The notes under the pieces: model-generated
What the model was told of the DNA's origin: nothing
Seen by the model: only the letters and a program-made list of their open reading frames with translations
Databases searched by the model: none
In this document: positions 27,141-35,981 of the stretch, piece after piece
Layout: each line of letters opens with the position of its first letter
Position numbering within the stretch: position 1 is the first letter of the stretch
Assembly: GCF_004117055.1 (NCBI RefSeq)
Contig: NZ_CP026363.1
Span: 4,363,001 to 4,427,000, forward strand
Direction: 5' to 3'
DNA from: Brevibacillus agri
GTDB lineage: Bacteria > Bacillota > Bacilli > Brevibacillales > Brevibacillaceae
Length of the DNA: 64,000 bases
Program-made: the position numbers and the translations under genes

Positions 27141-27817
27141 GCCATCATCCCTCCCGCTCCGTAAATAGCTGTCGCCGCTATAATGTAGATGACCAGCGCC
27201 ACTGCGTCCGCTGTCCGGAAATGAAACGCATGGATCGACGTCCTCGCGCAGTCGCTCTCGATCCCGCGCAGCTCGGCCGACGAAGCCAGCTCGGCGGAGA
27301 GCTTCAGGCAGCGCACGACCAGCGGCATGAAATAGCATTCGTAAGCCATGGCCGGATGGAGCAGCGCGCTGTACCAGTGCGGAAAAATCCCCCTCGCGCG
27401 AATGCCGTCGCGAATCGCCTTCATCTCCAACAGCACCACCGGGAAAAAGCGGATCAGAATGCAAATCATCACGGTAATCGGCCGCGGCACTGACATCCGC
27501 TCCAGGACGCACATGATGCTGCCGGGGGGCGAGTACATCAGCGTCGCCCCGATCATGACCAGCGGCATCATTCTGGCAAACGAATAAAAAACAAGCTTCA
27601 TCGTCCCGAGCGTCTCCGGCATGGCAAAAGAAACAGCCAGAGACAGGACATAAACGAGAATAAAGGGAAGTACCTTTCTGGACAGCCGATTTAAGACCAA
27701 GTACACTACACTTAAAGCCACCATCATATGTACCTGCAGGTCGTCCTTGATGAGGATCGTCAGGATGCTCGCCAGAAGAAGCACCAGCAGGTGTGTCTTT
27801 GGACCTGGCTGCCTCAT
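27137..27817 (-). CDS. ECF transporter transmembrane protein EcfT
   Basis: 226 residues with five or so membrane helices and the two Ala-Arg-Gly-like coupling motifs of EcfT (RDGIRARGI and SAELRGIES) that dock the ATPases. The start at 27817 overlaps the S-component stop by four bases. Middle of a tightly coupled operon, so the S protein, EcfT and fused ATPase should assemble as one importer. Confidence 0.9.
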   Translation of the reverse strand: MRQPGPKTHLLVLLLASILTILIKDDLQVHMMVALSVVYLVLNRLSRKVLPFILVYVLSLAVSFAMPETLGTMKLVFYSFARMMPLVMIGATLMYSPPGSIMCVLERMSVPRPITVMICILIRFFPVVLLEMKAIRDGIRARGIFPHWYSALLHPAMAYECYFMPLVVRCLKLSAELASSAELRGIESDCARTSIHAFHFRTADAVALVIYIIAATAIYGAGGMMA

Positions 27818-28416
27818 GCCAGCTTGGCCTTTTTCACATGTTTTCTGAACAGCATGTTCCCGATCATGACACCGACAAGGCCGCCCGCTGCCGAAATCAG
27901 GCACATGGTGATCGCCATGCTCGGAGTCCCGTAGTAGTAGAGCATTTCATCCAGCGCCACTTTGGAGTAGCTTTTGGACAGAGTCGCAATGTACTCGTCG
28001 CGGAAGAAAATGAGCGGAACCATCCCGCACAGCGAGTAGCCTACATAGAACAAGGCGTAGGCGATGGCGTTGCGCACAGGGTTTTTATAGCCTTCCTGGC
28101 CCCACAGAACCAGTTCGCAAATGATCCCCATGACGCCGAGCACCAGCAGGAAATACGCATAGCCATAAGCGACAAAATACAGGCCCGTAATGATAGCGGA
28201 TAAGAACAGTACGCCTCTTTTGTTGATTTTGTTCGCCATGACCACATAGAGCGGTCCGTTGAGCAGAGCGGTAATCCCGCCGACAATCAGGTAAGAGGCG
28301 AAGGTAAAAATCGGGCAGAACGTAATGATGATGAGCATGACCACATTGAAGATGGCGAGTGTGATGAAGTCCCGCAACGTCCATCTGTTTTGCAGGGGTG
28401 AGACTTGAGCTTCCAT
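27814..28416 (-). CDS. MptD-type ECF substrate-binding (S) component
   Basis: 200 residues, about six membrane helices, resembling the MptD/Trep_Strep family of putative ECF S components (TLRDFITLAIFNVVMLI start). AAGGAGGAACGATC precedes the ATG at 28416. First gene of the five-gene operon S-T-AA'-ABC-ABC. In Streptococcus equi a comparable set belongs to the equibactin locus; homologues elsewhere are linked to heme or metal complexes. Ligand here unknown. Confidence 0.87.
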   Translation of the reverse strand: MEAQVSPLQNRWTLRDFITLAIFNVVMLIIITFCPIFTFASYLIVGGITALLNGPLYVVMANKINKRGVLFLSAIITGLYFVAYGYAYFLLVLGVMGIICELVLWGQEGYKNPVRNAIAYALFYVGYSLCGMVPLIFFRDEYIATLSKSYSKVALDEMLYYYGTPSMAITMCLISAAGGLVGVMIGNMLFRKHVKKAKLA

Positions 28417-28456
28417 GATCGTTCCTCCTTATGTCCTATTGCAAAAATGTAGAGAA

Positions 28457-28527
28457 CTGTAAATGAGATCAATTTTCATTTGCAGTGACTTGGTTCCATT
28501 TTATTTTTATCCAACTTGGAGGGTCAA
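28457..28527 (-). promoter_or_regulatory. Promoter and dyad operator of the ECF/ABC operon
   Basis: Minus-strand TTGACC (28527-28522), 18 bases, TAAAAT (28503-28498). Just downstream is the dyad CTGTAAATGA-N9-TCATTTGCAG (28457-28485), nine of ten arm pairs matching. It contains a loose 7-1-7 Fur-like core (10 of 14 positions), so either Fur or the divergent AraC protein could bind. Confidence 0.6.
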
Positions 28528-28597
28528 TGAGCTGGGCGCAGGTGCGTCTTTTCGTGGTATGTTTTCGTCCGATCACGGTATTTGGAGGTGAAAGCAA

Positions 28598-29572
28598 ATG
28601 AAGGACATCGTGACCGAAATGCATGTGCCTTGCTTGATGCAATGCGGTTTTTACCAGGATGACAGCCAGGTGCCCTACAGTCAGGCAGGGACGTGCTTTT
28701 CCGTCTCGCCCGAAAAAGGCTCCGGTCACTACTGGACGTACTCCCGGGAGAACCTGTTTGCCATCTCGATTCTCGACTTCGTTTTTTATGAGGATTTGTT
28801 CCTGGAATTTCAGCAGCCGAAGTATTTGAGCCTGAACTACTACGACTCTGTCTCGGGCGAAGAGCTGCACCCGTACAAGCGCCTGTCCTCCGGCTGCATC
28901 CGCGTGCATTTTGGCTGCAACAACGTGTATCGGGCGCGCTACCATAAAAATATCCCGATCCGTTCGACGGGGATCGAGATTACGCCGGAGTATTACGAAG
29001 ATTATTTGAAAACAAAATACCCGGATGAGTACACGGACCCGCGCTCGTCTTTTCTCAGCGTGGACGGACTGACGAATTTTCCCGAGCTCGTCTTTCTGTT
29101 CCGACAGATCAGACAGTTTCGCGGCACCGGCATCGCGGCCAAGCTGTACTACGAGGGCAAGGTGGCGGAGGCAGTCTCGCTGATCGTCGAAAAAGCCCAG
29201 CAGCAAAAAAAGACGTATCCGAGCAAATACGTGTCCAAGGCGGATTTGGACAGTCTGCAGGCTGTGACCGCCTATATCGACGACCACTTTGCCGAGGACA
29301 TCCACCTGGAGTCGCTCGCCCGGATCGCCTGCATGGGGACGACCAAGCTCAAGAGCACGTTCAAGCTCGTTTACAAATGCACGATCACGGAATATATCCA
29401 GAACAAGCGGATGAGCCGGGCGGAGCAGTTGCTCAGCAGCACGGACATGCCGATCAACCAGATTGCGCAGCTCGTGGGCTACCACAACTCCAGCCGTTTC
29501 TCCGAGCTGTTTCGCAAAATTACCGGGATGCTGCCGAACGAGTACCGGAGATACTGCGCTACGCTCTTGTAG
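28598..29572 (+). CDS. AraC-family regulator, probable controller of the ECF/ABC operon
   Basis: 324 residues: an N-terminal ligand domain of YbtA-like type and a C-terminal double HTH (about 225-320) with LARIACMGTTKLKSTFKLVY and QIAQLVGYHNSSRFSELFRK. YbtA is the siderophore-responsive activator of yersiniabactin genes; the same layout, divergent from transporter genes, suggests this protein senses the imported ferric complex. GGAGGTGAAAGCAA precedes the ATG. Separated from the operon by 181 bases holding the dyad operator. Confidence 0.9.
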   Translation: MKDIVTEMHVPCLMQCGFYQDDSQVPYSQAGTCFSVSPEKGSGHYWTYSRENLFAISILDFVFYEDLFLEFQQPKYLSLNYYDSVSGEELHPYKRLSSGCIRVHFGCNNVYRARYHKNIPIRSTGIEITPEYYEDYLKTKYPDEYTDPRSSFLSVDGLTNFPELVFLFRQIRQFRGTGIAAKLYYEGKVAEAVSLIVEKAQQQKKTYPSKYVSKADLDSLQAVTAYIDDHFAEDIHLESLARIACMGTTKLKSTFKLVYKCTITEYIQNKRMSRAEQLLSSTDMPINQIAQLVGYHNSSRFSELFRKITGMLPNEYRRYCATLL

Positions 29573-29746
29573 GTCAGACGGTCGGGGGAAGCTGGTCAAG
29601 CGTGTTGACGGCGTTTGCGGTCCCGCCTGAACGCTGTGCCTGGTCTTTTTTGCGCGGTGCTGCTGCATGGCGCAAGTCGAAGCGTTTGCGCTCCGCTGAC
29701 GTCCATAAAGCCGGGCTTTCCCTGCCGCATGCCGATCCGCTAGGTA

Positions 29747-29788
29747 CAAAAAAAGCTGTAGCCGCTCACACGTACGGCTACAGCTTCT
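29747..29788 (-). terminator. Terminator after the VOC pseudogene
   Basis: AAGCTGTAGCCG pairs with CGGCTACAGCTT; on the minus strand seven T follow. On the plus strand it may also stop the AraC transcript. The 170 bases between AraC and this hairpin hold nothing recognisable. Confidence 0.8.
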
Positions 29789-29797
29789 TCGTTTAAT

Positions 29798-30153
29798 TCA
29801 GGCGATGCACGATCTCGTACCGGTTGCCGCACGGGTCCTGGAAATAGACTGCGTAGTAGGTGGGGCTGATGGGAAAAAACTGCGGCCCGCTGTGAATGGT
29901 CCCCCGGACTGCTCCACGAGCGCGGCCATCCGGTCTACCTCGTCCCGGTCAGATTGCCGTTCGGGACGTGCTCCGGGTCTTCGGTGATCGCAAAGTACGG
30001 CACACTCGGCAGCTCGCCTTCCGCTGCAAACACGCGCCAGTTCGCACTGTGAAACGTGCGCGTAAACCCGAGCGCAGGCAGCAGCTTTTCGTAAAAGGGC
30101 AACGATTTTTCCTAACTTTTCACTCGCAAATCCATATGGCTGAACTTGTTCAT
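29798..30153 (-). pseudogene. Broken glyoxalase/VOC-family gene
   Basis: From the ATG at 30153 the frame reads MNKFSHMDLRVKS, then a TAG where a Leu is expected, then EKSLPFYEKLLPALGFTRTF and on to FAITEDPEHVPNGN. A frameshift near 29960 and another near 29910 follow; the C-terminal strand YYAVYFQDPCGNRYEIVHRL resumes in the first frame. This is a VOC (glyoxalase/dioxygenase) protein with at least one nonsense and two frame lesions. Start overlaps the stop of the AHSA1-like gene by four bases. Confidence 0.85.
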
Positions 30154-30620
30154 TGGACACTGCTCCCCTCGTTTTCCTCCGCGCTCAGGCAAGCTTTTTC
30201 CTTCAGTTTTTCCAGCGCTTCCTCCCACTGCTGCTTCATCTGTTCGCGCGCCGCTGCGTCCGGGAGGTTTTCCTGGTGAAAGCTGATCGTCGTTTTCCCG
30301 TTTTTGGCGGCTAACAAGCGGATTTGCAAAGTCGACGGCTTTTCCCACTCCGGCTTGTTCCACCTCAGGCGAAGCTGCTGAAACGGCTTGACGACCTTGA
30401 ACTCCCCGGAAATCCCTTCTGCACAAGCAAAAGCTTCTCCCACCTGAAAGGCAGGCGGCGGCAATTCGCCCAGCCACAGCTTCAAGCCCTCTTGTGACGT
30501 CAAAAAAGTCCAGGCCCCTTCGCTCGATATCGGCAGCGTTCTGCGCACGCCGATCTGGAACCCGGTCGCGGCGGTTTGTCCAACCATTTTCGGTAATGCC
30601 AAAGACGGTTTGCTGTTCAC
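30150..30620 (-). CDS. SRPBCC/AHSA1-like domain protein
   Basis: 156 residues with the START/AHSA1 pattern: RTLPISSEGAWTFLTSQEG near the N-terminus, LRLRWNKPEW in the middle and a long C-terminal helix (about 125-150). These proteins make a cavity that binds hydrophobic ligands; role unknown. GTG start at 30620 with GAGGTGG upstream. It leads a short operon whose second gene (VOC) is broken. A palindrome 29 bases upstream may be the TetR operator. Confidence 0.82.
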   Translation of the reverse strand: MNSKPSLALPKMVGQTAATGFQIGVRRTLPISSEGAWTFLTSQEGLKLWLGELPPPAFQVGEAFACAEGISGEFKVVKPFQQLRLRWNKPEWEKPSTLQIRLLAAKNGKTTISFHQENLPDAAAREQMKQQWEEALEKLKEKACLSAEENEGSSVQ

Positions 30621-30648
30621 TTTCCCACCTCACCATTTGCGTACATTT

Positions 30649-30660
30649 GTTAGCGCTAAC
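30649..30660. promoter_or_regulatory. Palindrome, possible TetR operator
   Basis: GTTAGCGCTAAC is a perfect 12-base palindrome upstream of the AHSA1-like gene. Its half-site GTTAG recurs in the palindrome at 31309-31324. Confidence 0.5.
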
Positions 30661-30682
30661 TGCCAGCATGCTTGCAAAAAAA

Positions 30683-31258
30683 TTACGGAGTCAACGCCTT
30701 GACGAACAAGTCGATGCTCGATTCCATGAACCGCTGCCTCGTGACGTTTGTGATCGTCTCTGCCCCGTACAAATGCGTCATGAACGCCCCGTAGTTCATC
30801 CACATGAAGGTGATCGCCTGCGCTTCGACATCTGTGGCGACCAGCTTGTTTTTCTCCTGCATGATCTGAAAATATTGCGTCAAAAGCTCCAGCAGCTTGC
30901 GCAGATGCTTTTGCGCCTTTTCGCGGATGGCCAAGAGGTCGTCATCTTTGAGCACGATGAGAAACAGCTTGCGATTGCGCTCCATGATCTCGTGGTACAT
31001 CCGGCTCATCATCAAGAGGTCAGCCCGCAGCTCCCAGACGATCTGTTCCGCGAAAATCCGCTCCATCTCCACGGAGTAATGGTAGCGCTCCACTGCCTGG
31101 TCGAGCAGATTTTGCTTGCTGCCAAAATGGCGAAACAGCGTCATTTCGCTAACCTGGGCAGCGGCGGCGATTTCTTTTGTCGATACGCCTTTGTAGCCTT
31201 TTGCCGCCATTAACTCGATGGCTGCTGTCATCAGCTTTTCTTTGGTGTCCGTAGCCAT
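30683..31258 (-). CDS. TetR-family regulator
   Basis: 191 residues: N-terminal HTH (GYKGVSTKEIAAAAQVSEMTLFRHFGSKQNLL) written here in outline as the canonical TetR pattern STKEIA...VSEMTLFRHF, and an all-helical ligand domain with no family assignment. ATG at 31258 follows AAGGGA. Upstream of the AHSA1-like gene in the same direction, 62 bases apart. Probably represses itself and its neighbour through the GTTAG/CTAAC palindromes. Confidence 0.9.
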   Translation of the reverse strand: MATDTKEKLMTAAIELMAAKGYKGVSTKEIAAAAQVSEMTLFRHFGSKQNLLDQAVERYHYSVEMERIFAEQIVWELRADLLMMSRMYHEIMERNRKLFLIVLKDDDLLAIREKAQKHLRKLLELLTQYFQIMQEKNKLVATDVEAQAITFMWMNYGAFMTHLYGAETITNVTRQRFMESSIDLFVKALTP

Positions 31259-31308
31259 TTGTCCCTTCACTTCGTCCTCCCGTCATCGTGGAATTTCGCT
31301 TTTGTTTA

Positions 31309-31324
31309 GTTAGTACTCACTAAC
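31309..31324. promoter_or_regulatory. Palindrome upstream of the TetR gene
   Basis: GTTAGT-ACTC-ACTAAC, perfect six-base arms, 50 bases before the TetR start. Likely autoregulatory operator. Confidence 0.6.
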
Positions 31325-31441
31325 ATACGTAACCATAGCTTATTTCTTTTTTTGGAAATGTCAATAGCGATACGGCAAAAACCCTGGCTGACCAATCCTG
31401 GGCTTTTGTCTAACAATGCAAAGATGCTTCTCCACTACTGC

Positions 31442-31837
31442 CTACTGCCGCAGCGAAAACAGCTTCCGCACCCGTTCGTCCCGCAGCCAAAGCCCGCCCC
31501 AGGCGAGAATCGCCAGGTAGAGGGCAAACAGCGTGTGCGTGAACAGGGGCGCATCCATGCGAATCTGTGTCGCGATCACGCCGCCAAAATACCCTGTCAA
31601 CAGCACAGCGCCTCAAAAAGCCGTTCGCGGCAGCGCATACAGCACCGTAGAGACGAGCGCGAGAATGCCCAGCAGGGCGATATGGTGCTCGGCATAGCCA
31701 AGCTCCAGCGTGCCTGTTATTACCGGCTCGGGCTGGATGAGTTTGAAGATACCGTCAAACAGCATGAAGAGAATGACAAGCCCGCTCATGATCCGGGCTA
31801 CCCAGAGGCGGGTTTTGGAAATGTTTTGCGCCACCAT
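31442..31837 (-). pseudogene. DoxX-like membrane protein gene with one in-frame stop
   Basis: From the ATG at 31837 the frame reads a DoxX-like four-helix protein (RLWVARIMSGLVILFMLFDG, then LALVSTVLYALPRTAF), meets a TGA at about 31613, and continues in the same frame GAVLLTGYFGGVIATQIR to FSLRQ and TAG at 31442. Nothing else is wrong, so this is a single nonsense change (or a sequencing error). DoxX-type proteins act in thiol/oxidative stress or quinone metabolism. Confidence 0.82.
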
Positions 31838-32010
31838 CCGTTCCACCTTTCTTCCTGAAAAAATTACGATTGCGCTTTGCTGCCTTTTTACGAAGCCTAT
31901 GTCCCCTGTTGCTATCATCAACTAAGAAAAGGGTAACACAAACCGATTCGCGACATTTCTCATGAATTGCTCTGTTGGCAGCCGGGTTTCTCCAGGCAAA
32001 AAGAAACAGC

Positions 32011-32041
32011 CCGCGCAAATAGACAGATGTCCATTGCGCGG
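32011..32041 (-). terminator. Terminator after the TraB/GumN gene
   Basis: CCGCGCAA pairs with TTGCGCGG around a 14-base loop; the minus strand then reads GCTGTTTCTTTTT. Confidence 0.75.
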
Positions 32042-32076
32042 ACTGCGGACTGCAGAAGCGGCTTGCTTTTCCACCA

Positions 32077-33465
32077 TTATTTCATGCGCTGAATGTCGTA
32101 GCCTTTTTGTTTCAACTGGTCGAGAACCATTCCTTTCATCGCGTAATGGGCAGAGCCGATCACGACAAAAGAGGTGTGTTCTCCTTCCTGCTCCAGGAGC
32201 TGTACCAGCTTGCTCGCCATGTTGCGGTCCCGTTCCCCGAGCAGGCGCTGGTTCACTTCGCCAGCCCCGAACTGCCCGTAGGTTGTCAAGGTGTTGGTCA
32301 GCCCTTCCAGATCGCCTTCCACCCAGTCGCGCTGCATGTCTTGCAAAATTTTTCCCTGGTCGGCCAGTTGCTCGCCAGAGAGGATGCTGTCCAGCATAGT
32401 GTTCAATTCTTTTTCCTGCTGCTCGGCAGGCACGCCAGAGAGCAAGTCCGCCTGCAGCTTGATGCCTTCCAACTCGTGGATCGGCTTGTCGGCAAGCAGC
32501 GCTTTCGTCAGGAAGTAGCGGTCAATGCCCGTAATCAGGCCAACCTCGCCTTCCGCCGGATCGGAGAAGTAGCCGAATGTCGGCAGCGACAGCGTAACGG
32601 CAAACGGCTTCAGCGTATCAAAGGCGTTTTCCGGCAGCCCCAGGCTTGCCAGCACCTTTTGCAGCTTGCTGTACGTCTCGGCGGATACGTGGTCCTTTAA
32701 TGTCGTACCGTCGCTGTACATCATTTTTTCGGTCATGTAGTCCATGTCGCCGCCGACGATGTCTGCCTCGACCCACAGGTCGTCAGAAGCTTCGAAGGCG
32801 TCGCGGATGCTTTTTTTCATCGGGTACATGTCCGTAATCCCGAGGTGGACGGAGCCGAGCAAGTACAGCGTGTTTTTGCCGTTCGTCACCTTCCACATCA
32901 GACCTGCGGCACCGCTGCCCGCTGTATCGTAGGCGAACTCGACGACCCGGCTTGCGAGCACCACTGCCTGTTCAACCGTCGCAGGCTGCTGCAGGGCCAG
33001 ACCCGCATTACCCGTTCCTTTCACCAGCCCTTTTTTCTGCAAGTACGCCAAAGAGTCTTGCCCCGTCATTTCGAATGCGGCCGGCAGCTCGTAATTCGCC
33101 AAAAGCTTGTACAGAGAGGTCATGACCGTTTCGCGCGTGATGACTTTCTCTTGAGGAACCGACACAGCCGCTGCTTTTTTCTGCAAGCCAAGCGCATCGA
33201 GCTTTTTCTCCGTAGCCTTCATCAGTTCGGCAAACCGATCAGCAGAGATCGGCTGCAGAAATGCTTCGTCCTGGTACCATTGCAACGGGAAAATTCCGTA
33301 TTTCTCGCCTTCGTTCAAGGTCGTCACAGCCCATGGGCTGACGCTGGGAACTGACGCTGGCGTCTTAGCATGAACCGGGTAGACTTGCCCCAATAAAATG
33401 GACAGGCTGAATACCCCTGCTCCCGCCCACCGGAAAAACTTGCTCCATCGCTTGTTTTTGTTCAT
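32077..33465 (-). CDS. TraB/GumN-family secreted protein
   Basis: 462 residues. Signal peptide at about 10-32, then an SLH-like or linker region, and a TraB/GumN (Tiki-like) domain from about 190: LYLLGSVHLGITDMYP with the conserved His, LWVEADI with the conserved Glu, and a C-terminal VVIGSAHYAMKG with the second His. Family members are membrane or surface metal-dependent proteases or pheromone-shutdown factors; activity here not known. GAGGAG precedes the ATG at 33465, and a TATAAT lies upstream near 33525. Confidence 0.87.
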   Translation of the reverse strand: MNKNKRWSKFFRWAGAGVFSLSILLGQVYPVHAKTPASVPSVSPWAVTTLNEGEKYGIFPLQWYQDEAFLQPISADRFAELMKATEKKLDALGLQKKAAAVSVPQEKVITRETVMTSLYKLLANYELPAAFEMTGQDSLAYLQKKGLVKGTGNAGLALQQPATVEQAVVLASRVVEFAYDTAGSGAAGLMWKVTNGKNTLYLLGSVHLGITDMYPMKKSIRDAFEASDDLWVEADIVGGDMDYMTEKMMYSDGTTLKDHVSAETYSKLQKVLASLGLPENAFDTLKPFAVTLSLPTFGYFSDPAEGEVGLITGIDRYFLTKALLADKPIHELEGIKLQADLLSGVPAEQQEKELNTMLDSILSGEQLADQGKILQDMQRDWVEGDLEGLTNTLTTYGQFGAGEVNQRLLGERDRNMASKLVQLLEQEGEHTSFVVIGSAHYAMKGMVLDQLKQKGYDIQRMK

Positions 33466-33681
33466 AAAAAGAACTCCTCTCATGCTGTCAAGCAGACTCG
33501 CTCGTTATTTTCTATCAATGGTAGATTATACCACAGCAAAAAAATGCAAGTAACCCAAATGCTAGATTTGATTGGCTCATTTTGCGTTCATCCGCTCGAC
33601 TCGTCCGGCTTTTTGCCGCTTTCCTCCCGGCGCTTATCTGTTATAGTAAAAAAATAACAACATCATTTAAGGAGGGATACG

Positions 33682-34212
33682 ATGGAGTACGTCCGTGACT
33701 ACGCCATGTACGCCGCAGTCTTTGGGCTGTTCAGCTTCTCCTGGTTCGGCTGGGCGCAGGAAAAGCCCCGACCGGGCTGGCGCAACTATCTCGGCATGGC
33801 TGCAGGCGCCGCGCTGCTCGTCTGCCTCGTGGGCGTCTACCTGAGTGTAACCAATTGGCATGCCCCCTCCGCGCTGTCTGACCGGACTGCTTTTCAACGT
33901 TACTTGCTCCTCGTGTCTGTCGAATTTGCCCTTGCTCTGGCGGGAGCGCTTGTGCTCTTGAAAAAGCGGCGCAAGGACGAGATTGCCCCGTGGATTGCCT
34001 TGATCGTCGGCCTCCATTTTTTCGGGCTGAAAAATGTGTTTGCGGATGCGGGTTTATCCGTTTTGGCCGTGCTGCTGATTGTCGTCGCCCTTGTTTCCCG
34101 TCCGATCGCGCGCAAGCTGCAAGTGGCGAGCAGCGCGATTACCGGCATTGGCGTGGGGACGGCATTGTTTGCCTTTGCCATTTTGGGGCTGATCCGGTTT
34201 ATGTCGGTGTAG
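33682..34212 (+). CDS. Five- or six-helix membrane protein of unknown function
   Basis: 176 residues, almost entirely hydrophobic with short polar links (helices at about 8-25, 37-55, 73-93, 100-115, 122-140, 150-172). TAAGGAGG precedes the ATG. No family recognised. Single gene, divergent from the TraB/GumN gene. Confidence 0.75.
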   Translation: MEYVRDYAMYAAVFGLFSFSWFGWAQEKPRPGWRNYLGMAAGAALLVCLVGVYLSVTNWHAPSALSDRTAFQRYLLLVSVEFALALAGALVLLKKRRKDEIAPWIALIVGLHFFGLKNVFADAGLSVLAVLLIVVALVSRPIARKLQVASSAITGIGVGTALFAFAILGLIRFMSV

Positions 34213-34431
34213 CCGGTAGCTGGCCTTGAACAGCCCTATTTTTCCGAATCGTCTGACCACACTTTAAAAAGAAAGCCAGCGCGCTCTGGTTTGTCCGTTT
34301 TCATGCCCATTCCCCCTCGTTATGACTCGGCAAAATCGTTTTGCCACGAGTATGCTAAGCAAAAGGCATCTCGAATCATGTCAGCTTTCGATAGAGCCAT
34401 CACTTTTTTTCGATAAAAGGAGCCAAAACAC

Positions 34432-35280
34432 ATGGATATAGATACCATCCGGGCTTTTGTCACGGTCGCCGAGCTGAAGAGTCTGTCTGCCGCCGCCTTT
34501 CGCATGAACCATCTGCAATCCAACATGACAGCGAAAATCAAAAAGATCGAAACGCATTACGAAAAGCAGTTGTTCATCCGCAGCTCCAAAGGAATGGAGC
34601 TGACCCATGAGGGAGAGAGGCTGTATGCGCACTATAAAAAGTTGCTGACCCTCTGGGAAGAAGCCGAACAGGAGATGCAGCAGCAAGACCCCAAGCTGCG
34701 GCTTGGCACGATGCAATCGGTCATCGGCTCGGAGCTGACGGCGGCGTTCACGGACCTGTACGATAAATATCCGCGGCTGTCCGTCACCTTGAAGACCGGC
34801 ACCACCGAGGAAATGGAAAAAGCGCTGATGTCTGGCAGCATCGACCTCGCCTATACGATCGGCACATCCAGCAAGACGGAGCAGCTCCACTTCAAAAAAA
34901 TCGGGACAGAAGAGCTTGTATTGATCGGCAAAAAAGCAAAGTCGGGCGTTTCGCTCCAGCATTTTCTGCAAGGCGAAACAATGCTCGTTTCCTCCAAGGA
35001 ATGTCTGTGTACGGCGATTTTGCTGCAGCTTTACTCCGACCTTGGTTTGCCAGCAGCCCCCTTGACGGAAGTAGCCGTGCTGGAGACACTGTTTCAGTTT
35101 GCCGCTTTGGGCATGGGGATCGCCCTTTTATCCAAACGGATCGTCAGGCAGTTTGGGCTGACAGACTTTGTGGAGCTGCCCACAGAGCATCGGTATGTGG
35201 ATAAATATTTGGTCACGCGGCAAGGCTATCAGCTCTCGCCGCTGGAAAGGCAATTTATCGAAGCGAGTCATTTCCTGTAG
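34432..35280 (+). CDS. LysR-family transcriptional regulator
   Basis: 282 residues: N-terminal winged HTH (DTIRAFVTVAELKSLSAAAF and QSNMTAKIKKIE) and a substrate-binding domain of periplasmic-protein fold. AAAGGAG precedes the ATG. Stands directly before a broken isochorismatase-family gene on the same strand, which could have been a target. Inducer unknown. Confidence 0.9.
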   Translation: MDIDTIRAFVTVAELKSLSAAAFRMNHLQSNMTAKIKKIETHYEKQLFIRSSKGMELTHEGERLYAHYKKLLTLWEEAEQEMQQQDPKLRLGTMQSVIGSELTAAFTDLYDKYPRLSVTLKTGTTEEMEKALMSGSIDLAYTIGTSSKTEQLHFKKIGTEELVLIGKKAKSGVSLQHFLQGETMLVSSKECLCTAILLQLYSDLGLPAAPLTEVAVLETLFQFAALGMGIALLSKRIVRQFGLTDFVELPTEHRYVDKYLVTRQGYQLSPLERQFIEASHFL

Positions 35281-35379
35281 CCGTGCGCTTTCCGGGCACG
35301 GCTCTTTTTTTATCTGTTTCTGGCCTGGACAAGCGGTACAATAGAGGGAAACTACTTCACTTGCTGGAGGGGAAAAGCC

Positions 35380-35915
35380 TTGAGCTACACAAGTCCGAAT
35401 TGGCACACGTCCGCACTGGTTACGATTGACACGCAAAACGATTTTACTCTGCCAAAACGCCCCGGCGGAAATTCCGGGCACTGCACAGGTGCTGCCGCAT
35501 ATACACAAGGCGCTGGAGGCTTACCGCGCGAGTCGTTTTCCGATTATTCACGTAATTCACCCATGCAAAGAAGACGGCTCCAACGTCGACCTGTGTCGCC
35601 GGGAAGCGATTGAAAACGGCGCGAAAATAGCCGCGCCAAATAGCGAAGGCGCAGAGCTGGTCCGCGAGCTTCGTCCTTCTGCCTACACCGCCCTCGACTC
35701 CGCTGCGCTGCTTGCCGGACGATTCCAGGCGGTGGGCGAGCAGGAATGGGTCATGTACAAGCCGCGCTGGGGCGCTTTTTATCAGACGGGGCTGGAGCTG
35801 TTTCTGCGGGAGCGCGGTATCGACACGCTCGTGTTTGCTGGCTGCAATTTTCCCAACTGTCCGCGAACCTCCATTTTGCGCCAGGTAGCCTGCTTTTCCG
35901 TCATTTACTCAACAA
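35380..35915 (+). pseudogene. Broken isochorismatase-family (cysteine hydrolase) gene
   Basis: A TTG start at 35380 after GGAGGGG gives SALVTIDTQNDFTLP, with the catalytic Asp. One extra A in the AAAA run at 35455-35458 shifts the frame; the protein then continues APAEIPGTAQVLPHIHKALE, with the conserved Lys in VMYKPRWGAF and the Cys in GCNFPNCPRTS. After that the family sequence stops and unrelated codons run into the terminator, so the 3' end is also lost. Two independent lesions make it non-functional. Confidence 0.82.
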
Positions 35916-35951
35916 AAAACCAGGCGGCCCCGAATGGAGCGCCTGGTTTTT
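35914..35951. terminator. Bidirectional terminator
   Basis: AACCAGGCG pairs with CGCCTGGTT around a 14-base loop, with A-run and T-run on the two sides. It closes the siderophore-uptake operon from the right. Confidence 0.85.
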
Positions 35952-35981
35952 GCCTTTTTCCGCCTGCAATCCCGCTTTTGC

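Noticed and set aside
28469-29749. Long minus-strand frame opposite the AraC gene
   Set aside because: Antisense shadow; the AraC frame has clear HTH motifs and a perfect ribosome site.
31442-31837. In-frame TGA in the DoxX-like gene as selenocysteine
   Set aside because: No SECIS-like hairpin, no Cys or Sec expected at that helix position, and neighbouring genes are also broken.
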